Positions 10,444 through 18,649 of a DNA stretch of 64,000 nt are shown piece by piece; position 1 is the stretch's first letter; each line of letters begins with the position of its first letter. The notes under the pieces are model-generated. The model had not been told where the DNA came from. It made no database searches and saw nothing but the letters and a program-made list of their open reading frames with translations. Made by a program: the position numbers and the translations under genes. The stretch spans positions 133,082,476 through 133,146,475 of the forward strand of contig NC_092806.1 in NCBI RefSeq assembly GCF_040954645.1, given 5' to 3'. The DNA comes from Diabrotica undecimpunctata. Its lineage: Eukaryota; Arthropoda; Insecta; Coleoptera; Chrysomelidae.

Positions 10444-11218
10444 TTATAATCTTTCTCTAATATTGTAATAAACTGTGTTTCATTAAGAATAATTTATGGG
10501 TAATTCGTTTTAGTATAAATAATATGTTTACCATCATCATTTACTTTATTTTTTCATAGAATCATGCTTCTTATGTCTCCCTGAAATATTTGGATATTTG
10601 GCTCTTATTTTTTGAATTGACTTCATATGTTATCGTAGTTATCGTTTCTTTTTTTATAATAACAATATAATTATATTTATTCCTTATGAAAGACTCGTCA
10701 GGGTCTTGAAATCGTGTGGTTGTCCTGTATTCATCATACATAGCTTTCTCTTGGTCCAAGAAATAAATCAAATGATGAACTATATGCCAAAATAACGCCA
10801 ATGCATGAAAATGCGACACAAAAACTATCAACTTTTAATTTTAATTTTTAATCCATTTTTAAACTCTAAAAGTTAAAAAGGCCGCGACGATCATTATCAA
10901 AGGTAATTTTATTTTATAGATATATGTGTTTATGTTCATTTATGTGTTTGTCCAAAGAGAAAACAACCAGTTTAACTAAAAAAAAATTCTTAATACCTAT
11001 TTTAATGCCTTTTAACAAAGTCCACAAATTTTTTTTGGAAAGATATACATAAGTTGCACACAACAGAACGCATAGGCAACATTTTTCAAAACTCAGCTCT
11101 TCACGCAAACAGCTGAGGTTATTTACAGTGGCTCAGTCCAAGTAGCCTGAACACATGTCTGCTCCGAAATAAATATAAGTATTATCTAACTAATGATAAA
11201 CTGAGATAAATCCTTGTA
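10444..11218. other. AT-rich spacer
   Basis: No supported feature. Short reverse-strand ORFs here have no recognisable content. Confidence 0.35.
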
Positions 11219-11446
11219 TTGATATCCTTTAAAGTTTTAATAAAAGTCGAAATCTTACAGGATGACTCCCCAAGATACCTATTCCAAAAAAGAATAACCG
11301 AAAAAAGCAGAAACACATACATCACAGAAAGTGATGGAGTCGAAGACAACAGGGCAAAAATTAAGTTTAATATCTTAGCATCGGCCAAGGAAGTTCTTGG
11401 AGAAACAAATATAAATAGAAAAAACGGGTGTGGCAGTCCAGTGTGA
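11219..11446 (+). pseudogene. RTE-like LINE, fragment between endonuclease and RT domains
   Basis: About 75 codons containing YLFQKRITEKSRNTYI and ESDGVEDNRAKIKFNILASA followed by KEVLGE. In RTE-like proteins this is the linker just after the endonuclease (Q+R+TE+, DGVEE, W.K.K..I..AAKE.LG). Neighbouring domains are missing on both sides. Confidence 0.55.
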
Positions 11447-11454
11447 CTGTCGGT

Positions 11455-11490
11455 AGAAGTTATACTTCTATTCGCTCCGTGCGTGACTGA
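11455..11490. repeat. Short dispersed motif (GTCACGCAYGGAGCGAATA type)
   Basis: Read on the reverse strand, this block contains GTCACGCACGGAGCGAATAG. Similar words occur forward at 12148-12172 and 18033-18055, and a related ATAGAAGTATA block occurs near 13153. It is probably part of an unclassified short repeat; the ends were not defined. Confidence 0.35.
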
Positions 11491-11628
11491 CGCGACACCT
11501 ACCGCCTTCATATGACAGTTTTGGACCTACCAATTTTCAGGTTAAACATATGACATATGTTTGACATTGTTAAATACATGCGAAATTGACAATTATTAAT
11601 AATTAACTTTTTAATTATATTTTTTTAG

Positions 11629-11859
11629 TTTATGTACAAAATAAATGTAGTATTAAAAACTGGGTTTCTCAAAATTCATCATAATATATCTTTTCAATCA
11701 CAAATAGAAAAGAACGGGAAAAATCTAGTACTGACAAATCAAGTTTATCACGTGAAAGAGCATATATTTAAAAACAGTAATAGTGAAAGTTATAATATAA
11801 AAGCTAAAGTCATCAGGCACTCTCCGGTTAGCTTGAAGCCTTATAAAATATCATTTAAG
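11629..11859 (+). CDS. Candidate internal coding exon of an unknown gene
   Basis: The block is open for 77 codons and starts right after a polypyrimidine tract ending TTTTTTAG (AG 11627-11628). It ends exactly at AAG|GTAAAT (GT 11860-11861), so it is a phase 0-0 exon. The peptide includes KTGFLKIHHNISFQSQIEKN, TNQVYHVKEHIFKNSNS and KAKVIRHSPVSLKPYKISFK. It has ordinary protein-like composition and no resemblance to the transposon families around it. No partner exon was found within several kilobases. It could be a host gene exon, an exon of a spliced transposon, or chance. Confidence 0.35.
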
Positions 11860-11861
11860 GT

Positions 11862-12845
11862 AAATTATTTAAATATTTCCTATTTCAATTGCATAAAAAT
11901 GAAGATATGTGATATTTACCATTTCATATTAATAGCACGGATCCATCTTTTTCTTTTCTCTAATTTATATGTAATCTTTGGGAACCTATAAAAACTACAC
12001 TTACTATTTTTGCTATTATTAGCACAATTAAATACGCAATATGTATTTGCACACATTTTTGATAACATTTATGCTTAAAAAGGTAGGGCCAATTTTGTCA
12101 TATTTCGCCGCTACGCACGCTGGCATCGTTTCAAAGTACCCCTACCATGGTCACGCATGGAGCGAATACACGCGTTCGCCTTTAAAAATTTATATAGGAG
12201 TCAATCTGCACAATCATTACATATATAATGCTATAGGTAAGAGAGAGCAGAAAGAGAAGAAGAATTAGTTATATAGGTATATGGTGCATCGTTTGCTGTA
12301 TATAAACATTTAACCTGTAATAGGAGTATAGTAAATGAAGGATTGTATCAATATTTTAATGAAAATATATATTTTTATTTTTATATATGTATAAAAGGAG
12401 TTTAATGCAAAAAAAATTTTACACATACTCTGCAGTAAAATTCATTGTTTATTTTGTTATTAATATAAAAATTACAATACAATAAATACACTGCAACATA
12501 ATTCAATATAATAATACAATATAAATTAAAATATAATATTCATAAGTATTTAAACTGCCAATGTACATAACTTACTTTAAGAAGATAAAAATAAAAAACC
12601 AACAACTCGGATTATGTTGTAAATTTTCATTTTATTTTAAAATTTATGTTTTTTGCGTATATTACATATATTTAATAAGATTAACGTGAGGTTTTTAAAT
12701 ATTTCAAAAATAAAAAAGGAAATTGATAATTGGAAATTGTTCTCGGTAAAACAGTGATTATTTTTGAAATACAAAAGCCTAAAATAATTATAAACGTTTA
12801 TTTTTAAATAATACAAAACATATCACATAAATAATAATATTAATA
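11862..12845. other. AT-rich spacer
   Basis: Contains one copy of the GTCACGCATGGAGCGAATA motif (12148-12172) but no supported gene. Confidence 0.3.
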
Positions 12846-12995
<150 letters not shown>

Positions 12996-13165
12996 TATTA
13001 TATATATAATATTAAATACAAAAGGAACATTTTTATTCTCGAGAGAGGAAGAGAGAGAAAACATATCTTATATCTGTCTCTCTCTTACTCATTATCTTAC
13101 ATGTGTAATGGTTTCACAGATTCACTCTCATGCAAATTTCCAACGCCGACCGTGCGTATAGAAGT

Positions 13166-13250
13166 ATATCTTCAATAAATCGTTCTCAAGGCGAAGAACT
13201 CCATGGTTTTGTTCAGAAGTGAAGGAAAATGTAAAGAAAAGAAAAAAGCT
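13166..13250 (+). pseudogene. RTE-like LINE, left part of a copy split by the pogo-type transposon
   Basis: The frame gives RRTPWFCSEVKENVKKRKKA up to the TA at 13251, where the DNA transposon begins. It resumes after the second TA at 16021 as YLTYMSTKTQEAYHNYKTIK. The motif TPWW..EVKE.V..KK.AY is the conserved linker before the RT domain in RTE-like proteins. The upstream endonuclease was not found. Confidence 0.75.
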
Positions 13251-13261
13251 TAGGGTAGACT

Positions 13262-13495
13262 GGGGCTAGTTGTGCCACTTTGGACAAAATAATTTTTAAC
13301 ATTTTTTTCGTAATTTTTAGGGCTGTTAGATTACTTTAATGAGGTACTATTTTTAATTGGGAATCATTATTTGGGAACATCAGCAATTTTTAAACAATAC
13401 CTTACAGTATGTAAATAGTTTTACAAAATGCACATATTGTCACAATTTGCCCCAATATGGGGTAAGTTGTGACGAACTTGGGGCAGGTTGTGACA
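13262..13495. repeat. Left subterminal repeats of the pogo-type element
   Basis: Four copies of GGGGCNNGTTGTGAC or close variants: 13262-13276 (+), 13438-13453 (-), 13459-13473 (+) and 13480-13495 (+). Iterated sites of this kind commonly bind transposase. That role is inferred. Confidence 0.7.
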
Positions 13496-13661
13496 GTAAA
13501 TATTTTTAAATATAATAAACTTTAGTTGGAGAATAATAACAAAGTTTCCATAATAAATTTATTTTATAGTTAAGTATAGATACATAAATGTTTGATAAAT
13601 GTTTATGTAAGAAACAAATGTGTAGAAAAACATCTAGTGAATTTAAAGTAAAATAAAAAAC

Positions 13662-15560
13662 TTAATCGCTATCGTCAATATGTGCTGATTCTACTTGTAG
13701 TTCTGAAGAGTGGCAGTTTATACAAACATAATAAAGATCATCTTTTGTGCACTTTACATGAGCCCACCTCTTGCATTCCATACATTGCACCCAGTCTTCT
13801 CCTAACCTAGACTTTTTATATGGTCCCATACAAACTAAGCAAAAGTAATCTTCTTCCTCTTCTTCTGAGCTGTCTTCTCTTTTTCTTGTTGCGGTCTCTT
13901 TCTTTGGCGCTGCTTTTTTTTTAGGCAACAGTTGTTTTGAGTCAAATAATTTTTTCTTTATTTTATCCTCTTTGCACTTTATTGTTTCCTTCCTCTTTAA
14001 CTCTTCACTGCGAATTGTCTCCTTGACAGGTGTGCTAGTCAAAATTGCAGATGTTAAGCTCTTGCGTTTTTTATTTTTTCGAGGACCAGCTTTTGGCAGA
14101 GGTCTTATATCCATAGGGCTGACAGGCAGAACTTCGGCATGGAATGATCCTGGTAGGTTGGCCTGCGATGATCCTTGTTGATATGGTCCTGGTTGATAGG
14201 TATGGGAGGGTCCTGGCTGGTTAGCATAATATGACGACGGTTCAGGTTCATCGAGATGCTGAAACTCTTTAAGCTGCCCAGCACTGGCTTCCTCATTACC
14301 ATCTACGATGTCAATAGGCCTATTCAAAGGTCGGTCGGTCACCGAAGAACACAGAAAGTCTTCTTCATTAAAAATGTTTCTATTGAATTCCCATATTCCT
14401 GTAGAACGAAATCCTGCCTGAACATTTGTTGGTGTTACAGCTTTAGGTAATGCTGTTTTCACTATACTTGGGATGTCATAAATTGAGACTGTGTTTCCAG
14501 GATGAGATTTCATCCATCCACACATGGCGTCGTTTAAAAACTTCTTAAATGGACCAAAAACGGAAACATCCAGTGGTTGAAGTCTATTTGTTGTATGGGG
14601 AGGGAACGATAAGAGAGTAATACCGTGCTCTGTACAATAGTCAAGGACTTCGATATATAGGTGAGCACTGTGGTTGTCTAACAGAACTAAAACCGGTGAT
14701 TTCTTTGAGCACCTTACTTTTTTTACAAAATGCTTCATAAAAAACAAAAAGTCCGGGCCTGTTATCCAGCCACTTGGGTTAGCAGTACCACAACAACCTA
14801 CTGGCCCATCACGTACAAAATGCTCCTTGTAAAACTTACGTGGAAAAACGAACATAGGAGGAACTGAGTTACCCTCTGCGTTAATAGCAAGAACCATAGT
14901 AACATTGGTCCCCCTCTCAGCTGAAGTGACACCACCAACTCTTTTCTCGCCTTTCTTCGCTATGATTTTTACCGGTTTTTGGACAGTCCCAGTCCCTGTC
15001 TCGTCTATATTCCAAATATCATTAGCTGTAAAATGGTTTTGACTTATTACTAATTCGAGGTTATCAAAAAAGAGTCCGACATTGTGCTTGTTGAAACTTG
15101 TACTCCGACTTAAGCTGGTAGCCTCAGGAACACGAATAGACACATTATTGTTACGTTGCATGAACTTTGTAAACCAATCATTACTGGCGTGTTTTGTTGC
15201 TACCCAATTCTCAGGCACAAGAACTTTGTTCGCTATAGCAAATTCAAAAGCTAAACTTTTCATTTCTTTTGGGCTAATACCATAAAATATTTTCGCTGCC
15301 TGAACAGCATATTCACAGAGCTCTTCTTCTTGTTGTTGTGAAAATATCATTCGAGGTCTTTTGTAACCCATTTCTACCACTCCATCTGGATTGGTTTGTT
15401 GTTTTTTTATATATCTAAGTAAGGACATCCGGTTAACGCCATATTTTTCAGCTGCTTGCCTTAAACTACACGATCCAGACTTAACATCTAACGAAGCCGA
15501 CTCGTAACTGTTTATATTACTCCGACCACGTTCCGTTTTCCTTTTATAATTTCTCACCAT
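13662..15560 (-). CDS. Pogo/Tigger-type DDE transposase with C-terminal PHD-type zinc finger, intact
   Basis: 632 aa. The chosen start is ATG at 15560 (MVRNYKRKTERGRSN), just after a splice acceptor TTTGTTACAG; an upstream in-frame ATG at 15584 lies in the intron. Residues 1-55 form a psq/CENP-B-type helix-turn-helix (CSLRQAAEKYGVNRMSLLRY). The DDE domain has WNIDETG (D186), LLDNHSAH (D295) and QPLD (D331). After a Pro/Gln-rich linker and a Lys-rich basic tract comes a PHD-like C4HC3 pattern from about residue 574 (CLVC, CMEC, HVKC, CINC), then an acidic end. It should cut and paste its own element at TA sites in the nucleus. The PHD finger could bind histone tails (inference). No stop, frameshift or missing catalytic residue was seen. 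The alternative reading is a domesticated gene, but the surrounding TIRs argue for a recent transposon. Confidence 0.92.
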   Translation of the reverse strand: MVRNYKRKTERGRSNINSYESASLDVKSGSCSLRQAAEKYGVNRMSLLRYIKKQQTNPDGVVEMGYKRPRMIFSQQQEEELCEYAVQAAKIFYGISPKEMKSLAFEFAIANKVLVPENWVATKHASNDWFTKFMQRNNNVSIRVPEATSLSRSTSFNKHNVGLFFDNLELVISQNHFTANDIWNIDETGTGTVQKPVKIIAKKGEKRVGGVTSAERGTNVTMVLAINAEGNSVPPMFVFPRKFYKEHFVRDGPVGCCGTANPSGWITGPDFLFFMKHFVKKVRCSKKSPVLVLLDNHSAHLYIEVLDYCTEHGITLLSFPPHTTNRLQPLDVSVFGPFKKFLNDAMCGWMKSHPGNTVSIYDIPSIVKTALPKAVTPTNVQAGFRSTGIWEFNRNIFNEEDFLCSSVTDRPLNRPIDIVDGNEEASAGQLKEFQHLDEPEPSSYYANQPGPSHTYQPGPYQQGSSQANLPGSFHAEVLPVSPMDIRPLPKAGPRKNKKRKSLTSAILTSTPVKETIRSEELKRKETIKCKEDKIKKKLFDSKQLLPKKKAAPKKETATRKREDSSEEEEEDYFCLVCMGPYKKSRLGEDWVQCMECKRWAHVKCTKDDLYYVCINCHSSELQVESAHIDDSD

Positions 15561-15563
15561 TAT

Positions 15564-15778
15564 CTGTAACAAACCCATAAACATGCATTAAAATTAGTAG
15601 GGGCATGTTGTGACACTGTCACAATCTGCCCCAAGCCTTTCGTCACAACTAGCCCCACCGTACGCCATTTTACATAAAGCCACTTGCACAGACCTTGACA
15701 CGTCGTATAGAAACCAAACTGTGTCTTACTAGAGAGAAATAAACAAACTATCTACTACAACTAGAATAAGTTTCTTAC
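15564..15778 (-). other. 5' UTR intron of the pogo-type transposase
   Basis: On the reverse strand the donor CACAAG|GTAAGA (GT at 15778-15777) and the acceptor TTTGTTACAG|ATAATG (AG at 15565-15564) bound 215 nt. Splicing would join a 5' leader from inside the right end of the transposon to an exon starting three bases before the ATG at 15560. Confidence 0.55.
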
Positions 15779-16011
15779 CTTGTGGTTTGAAAGTGAAATA
15801 ACAATTCAAAGACAACAGCAAAATTTTACTTCGTTACAACGAAATGACATATAATTTTATAAAGCCTCAGAAACGCATAGCATCACAACCAAACTACACA
15901 AACAGACTGAGGACATGCGGACGTGGAATTCTGGGTAACCGGGCGACGCTGCTACCTATGGTTAGTCTATAAAACTATTTGTCACAACATGCCCCTGTCA
16001 CAACTAGCCCC
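15600..16011. repeat. Right subterminal repeats of the pogo-type element
   Basis: Five copies of the GGGGCNNGTTGTGAC motif: 15600-15615 (+), 15617-15632 (-), 15641-15656 (-), 15980-15995 (-) and 15996-16011 (-). The last is part of the TIR. Confidence 0.7.
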
Positions 16012-16022
16012 GATCTACCCTA

Positions 16023-17225
16023 CCTGACATACATGTCAACCAAAACACAAGAGGCATACCATAATTACAAGACAATTAAAAACGAAACACATGCATCTAA
16101 GAAAAATAAAAAATGATCACTGGGAACGCTTTTCGAAAGAAATGGAATGTTATTTTTACGGTCTGCAAAAGGAAATATGGCGCTTTATAAGAGGTCAAAG
16201 AACAGGAGTAAAGGAACTAATAGAACCAAAACACTTAGAAAAATATACGTGGATTGACTACCTAAAAAAGCTGTATGCAGAGGAAGAACAAACGACGCTA
16301 GAACCGCAAACACCAGAAATTACCACAAATGAAGAACTTAATATAAATGTATAAATGTACAGGAAGTTCGGAAAATACTTGAAAAGCTGAAGAACAGAAA
16401 AGCAGCAGGTAAAGACGGGATACTAAACGAATTACTGAAATATTTTGGAGCAGAATGACAGAACAATTAACAACATTAATTAATAAAATTATAAAACACA
16501 ATAAAATAGCGAAAGAATGGAGAACGAGCGAAATAATTCTACTATTCAAAAAAGAAGATAAAAAACAACCAGAAAACTACAGAGGTATAAACTTGTTAAA
16601 TACTACTCTAAAACTTACAACTAAAATTTTACAAGTGCTAATAAATCAAAGGATAAGTTTAGCAGATGAACAACAGGATTTTCGTAGTGGAAGATCGTGT
16701 ACAGATGCAATATTCGTTATATAGCAAATTACTGAAAAATCACTAGAGTATAATAGACCAGCATTTCTGTGTCTGATTGACCTAAAAAAAGGCGTTTGAC
16801 AGAGTAAGACTCAAAGATGTAATCCATCTTCTATAGAATAGAAAAGTTCCTCTAAATATTATAAAAACTATCGAAAACATCTACCAAAACAATAAAATGG
16901 AAGTCAGAATAGATGGACAACTTTAGAATTACACCGTCAAGCTATAAAGACATGGACAAAGAAGTGGGAGATCAAGTACAAAAAGTAAATAGACTGGCAG
17001 GATGCCTTAATAATACTATATGGCGAAACAGGCACATTAACACTAAGATGAAATCAAGAATTTATAAAGCCAGTGTAAAACCAGTAATGACATATGCCTC
17101 GAAAACAAGACCCGACATAGCCACAACGCAAAGGCTACTGGAAACGGCAGCGATGAGAGTACTGAGAAGAATTACAGGAAATACGCTGAGAGATCGAAAG
17201 AGAAGTGGACATTAGAAGAAAATGT
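16023..17225 (+). pseudogene. RTE-like LINE, right part of the split copy, with palm deletion
   Basis: Continues the frame from 13250. Recognisable in order: EAYHNYKTIKNETHASKK; LKNRKAAGKDGILNELLKY (about 16385); KEWRTSEIILLFKKEDKK and PENYRGINLLNTTLKL (16455-16724); a decayed QQDFRSGRSCTDAIF; LIDLKKAFDRV (motif A, frameshifted by an extra A). At about 16915 it jumps directly to the thumb region (VQKVNRLAGCLNNTIWRNRH, YASKTRP, LRRITGNTLRDR). Motif B and the FADD box are deleted. Dead copy. Confidence 0.8.
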
Positions 17226-17435
17226 AACGTACAATGTATAAATGAATGGACACAAAATAGAAAAAAAAAGAATGGAATAACCACATAAGCAGAATTGAGG
17301 AGATCCGTGTTATCAAAATAGCAATTCATCAACCGGCAAAAGAAGTATCGGACGACCATGCAAAAGATGGAGTGACAACCTTCCATAGAGGTATCAATCC
17401 ACCAATGAACAAGCAGAATTGCTTATAAAGAGGAA

Positions 17436-17453
17436 GAGGAAGTGGAAGAAGAA

Positions 17454-17485
<32 letters not shown>

Positions 17486-17508
17486 AAAAGAAGAAGAGGA
17501 AGAAGAAG
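17436..17508. repeat. GAA/GAG-rich purine microsatellite
   Basis: Mostly (GAAGAA)n with GAG interruptions. The Leu/Pro-rich reverse frame through it is an artefact. Confidence 0.9.
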
Positions 17509-17531
17509 ATATCCTTTAGTTTCTTGAGGGT

Positions 17532-17567
17532 CTGATGATGCTGTATAACTTATAAACAGCAAAACGG
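17532..17567 (+). ncRNA. Degenerate hammerhead-like motif
   Basis: CTGATGA (17532-17538), an extra T, a stem GCTGT/ACAGC (17540-17544 with 17556-17560), then AAAACGG. The layout matches the fold-back element motif, but the essential G of GAAA is missing, so it should be inactive. It probably marks the end of a decayed Penelope-type copy. Confidence 0.3.
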
Positions 17568-17579
17568 TTCGCCCAATCT

Positions 17580-18438
17580 TTGTCTTAGAAATACCTACAA
17601 CAACTTAACATAAATTCTGATTTTTTCTAACATACATAAATAAATCAAAGGTTACCAGTCGGTTGTATCGGTTTATTAAATATCCCGGACATGTCTTTCA
17701 GTTCCCAATTTTATATCGGTATGTTAGTTTTGCTGCTATTCTTCATCCTTTCCTTTTCTTGCCTTAACAGTAAGAAGTAGCTGTGTTTTATCTCCCTTCA
17801 GAACAAATGTATTTTATTTATCATGCATATTTTAGAATATTTAAGTTTTTGAAGTTAAAACACTGGGTAATTAAAGATTTATTTCTGTTGGATTCGTACA
17901 CTGATGTATTTGGTCTATATATAATACTTTAATTCAGCTTTTACTTCATGATTGTGTTATAAACTTAAAACTGTTCTAATATTAGCAATCTAATTACGTA
18001 ACCTACGTACGCTACACACTCTTTCCCGACCTTGGTCACGCATTGGAGTAAAAAAGCCCCTCCTGAGGCCGTCTCTGCGCCCACACTTGAAATGCATGTG
18101 TGAAAGTAGAAAGTTACCGACTACGTAACATGGTAACAAAACAACACTGACATAAAAAAATCATAAGCTGTATATTTTCAAACACACACATGTTCGCAAT
18201 AGTAGAAAGTAGATTTGGTCTTAAAATAAACGCCGGTGGTTGGTAATCACGTGTAATTTGTGGGTTTGCGTTCTGCTAGAAGATATCCCGCGCAGATATA
18301 AAGTTTTTTAACAATTTTTGGCAATGTATTTTAGGAAGCTCGTTTGTAATGGGTTAATCATTTACGAAACTTTAATTGTCTTGACCGTATTTTAGTAAGA
18401 ATGTAGTTATATTTCCATTTATTGAAATATAAGTGAAG
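17580..18438. other. Spacer with one dispersed-motif copy
   Basis: Contains a GGTCACGCATTGGAG variant at 18033-18047 and no gene signal. Confidence 0.3.
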
Positions 18439-18625
18439 GGTTCGGTGCAAAAAACCAGTCAACTTTCCAATATTGTTATTGGCAGAAATTATTTATCGAC
18501 AAAAAATGCCAATTAAGTATTGATATTGGAATATAATTTAATACCAAACTGATAACAAATTATTGTTTTGAGACTTCGACAAAAACAAATTAAGTCTTGG
18601 AGTTGACTGTTTATTGCACCGAACC
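18439..18625. mobile_element. Short inverted-repeat element (MITE-like)
   Basis: About 187 bp with terminal inverted repeats GGTTCGGTGCAAAAAACCAG (left, from 18439) and GGTTCGGTGCAATAAACAGT (right, reverse strand, from 18625). A second nested inverted pair (CCAATATTGTTATTGGCA against TGCCAATTAAGTATTGATAT) lies inside. No target duplication is obvious. Superfamily unknown. Confidence 0.6.
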
Positions 18626-18649
18626 TCCAAAAAGTACACAAATAGACTA

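Larger units (their letters stand above)
13253..16020 (-). mobile_element. Complete pogo/Tigger-type DNA transposon with PHD-finger transposase
   Basis: 2,768 bp bounded by TA duplications (13251-13252, 16021-16022). Terminal inverted repeats read GGGTAGACTGGGGCTAGTTG on the left and GGGTAGATCGGGGCTAGTTG on the right (reverse strand), with two mismatches in the first 22 bp. Inside is a single intact transposase gene on the reverse strand with a 5' UTR intron, plus nine copies of a GGGGCNNGTTGTGAC motif near the two ends. TA targeting and the pogo-like DDE domain agree. The interrupted RTE reading frame resumes perfectly across the insertion. All visible parts needed for mobility look present. 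Confidence 0.9.

Noticed and set aside
12041..12268. 75-codon forward ORF ending in a Lys-rich tail
   Set aside because: Overlaps a dispersed non-coding motif (12148-12172); no protein-like conservation is evident.
17329..17562. Leu/Pro-rich reverse ORF of 77 codons
   Set aside because: It runs through the GAA/GAG purine repeat on the opposite strand.
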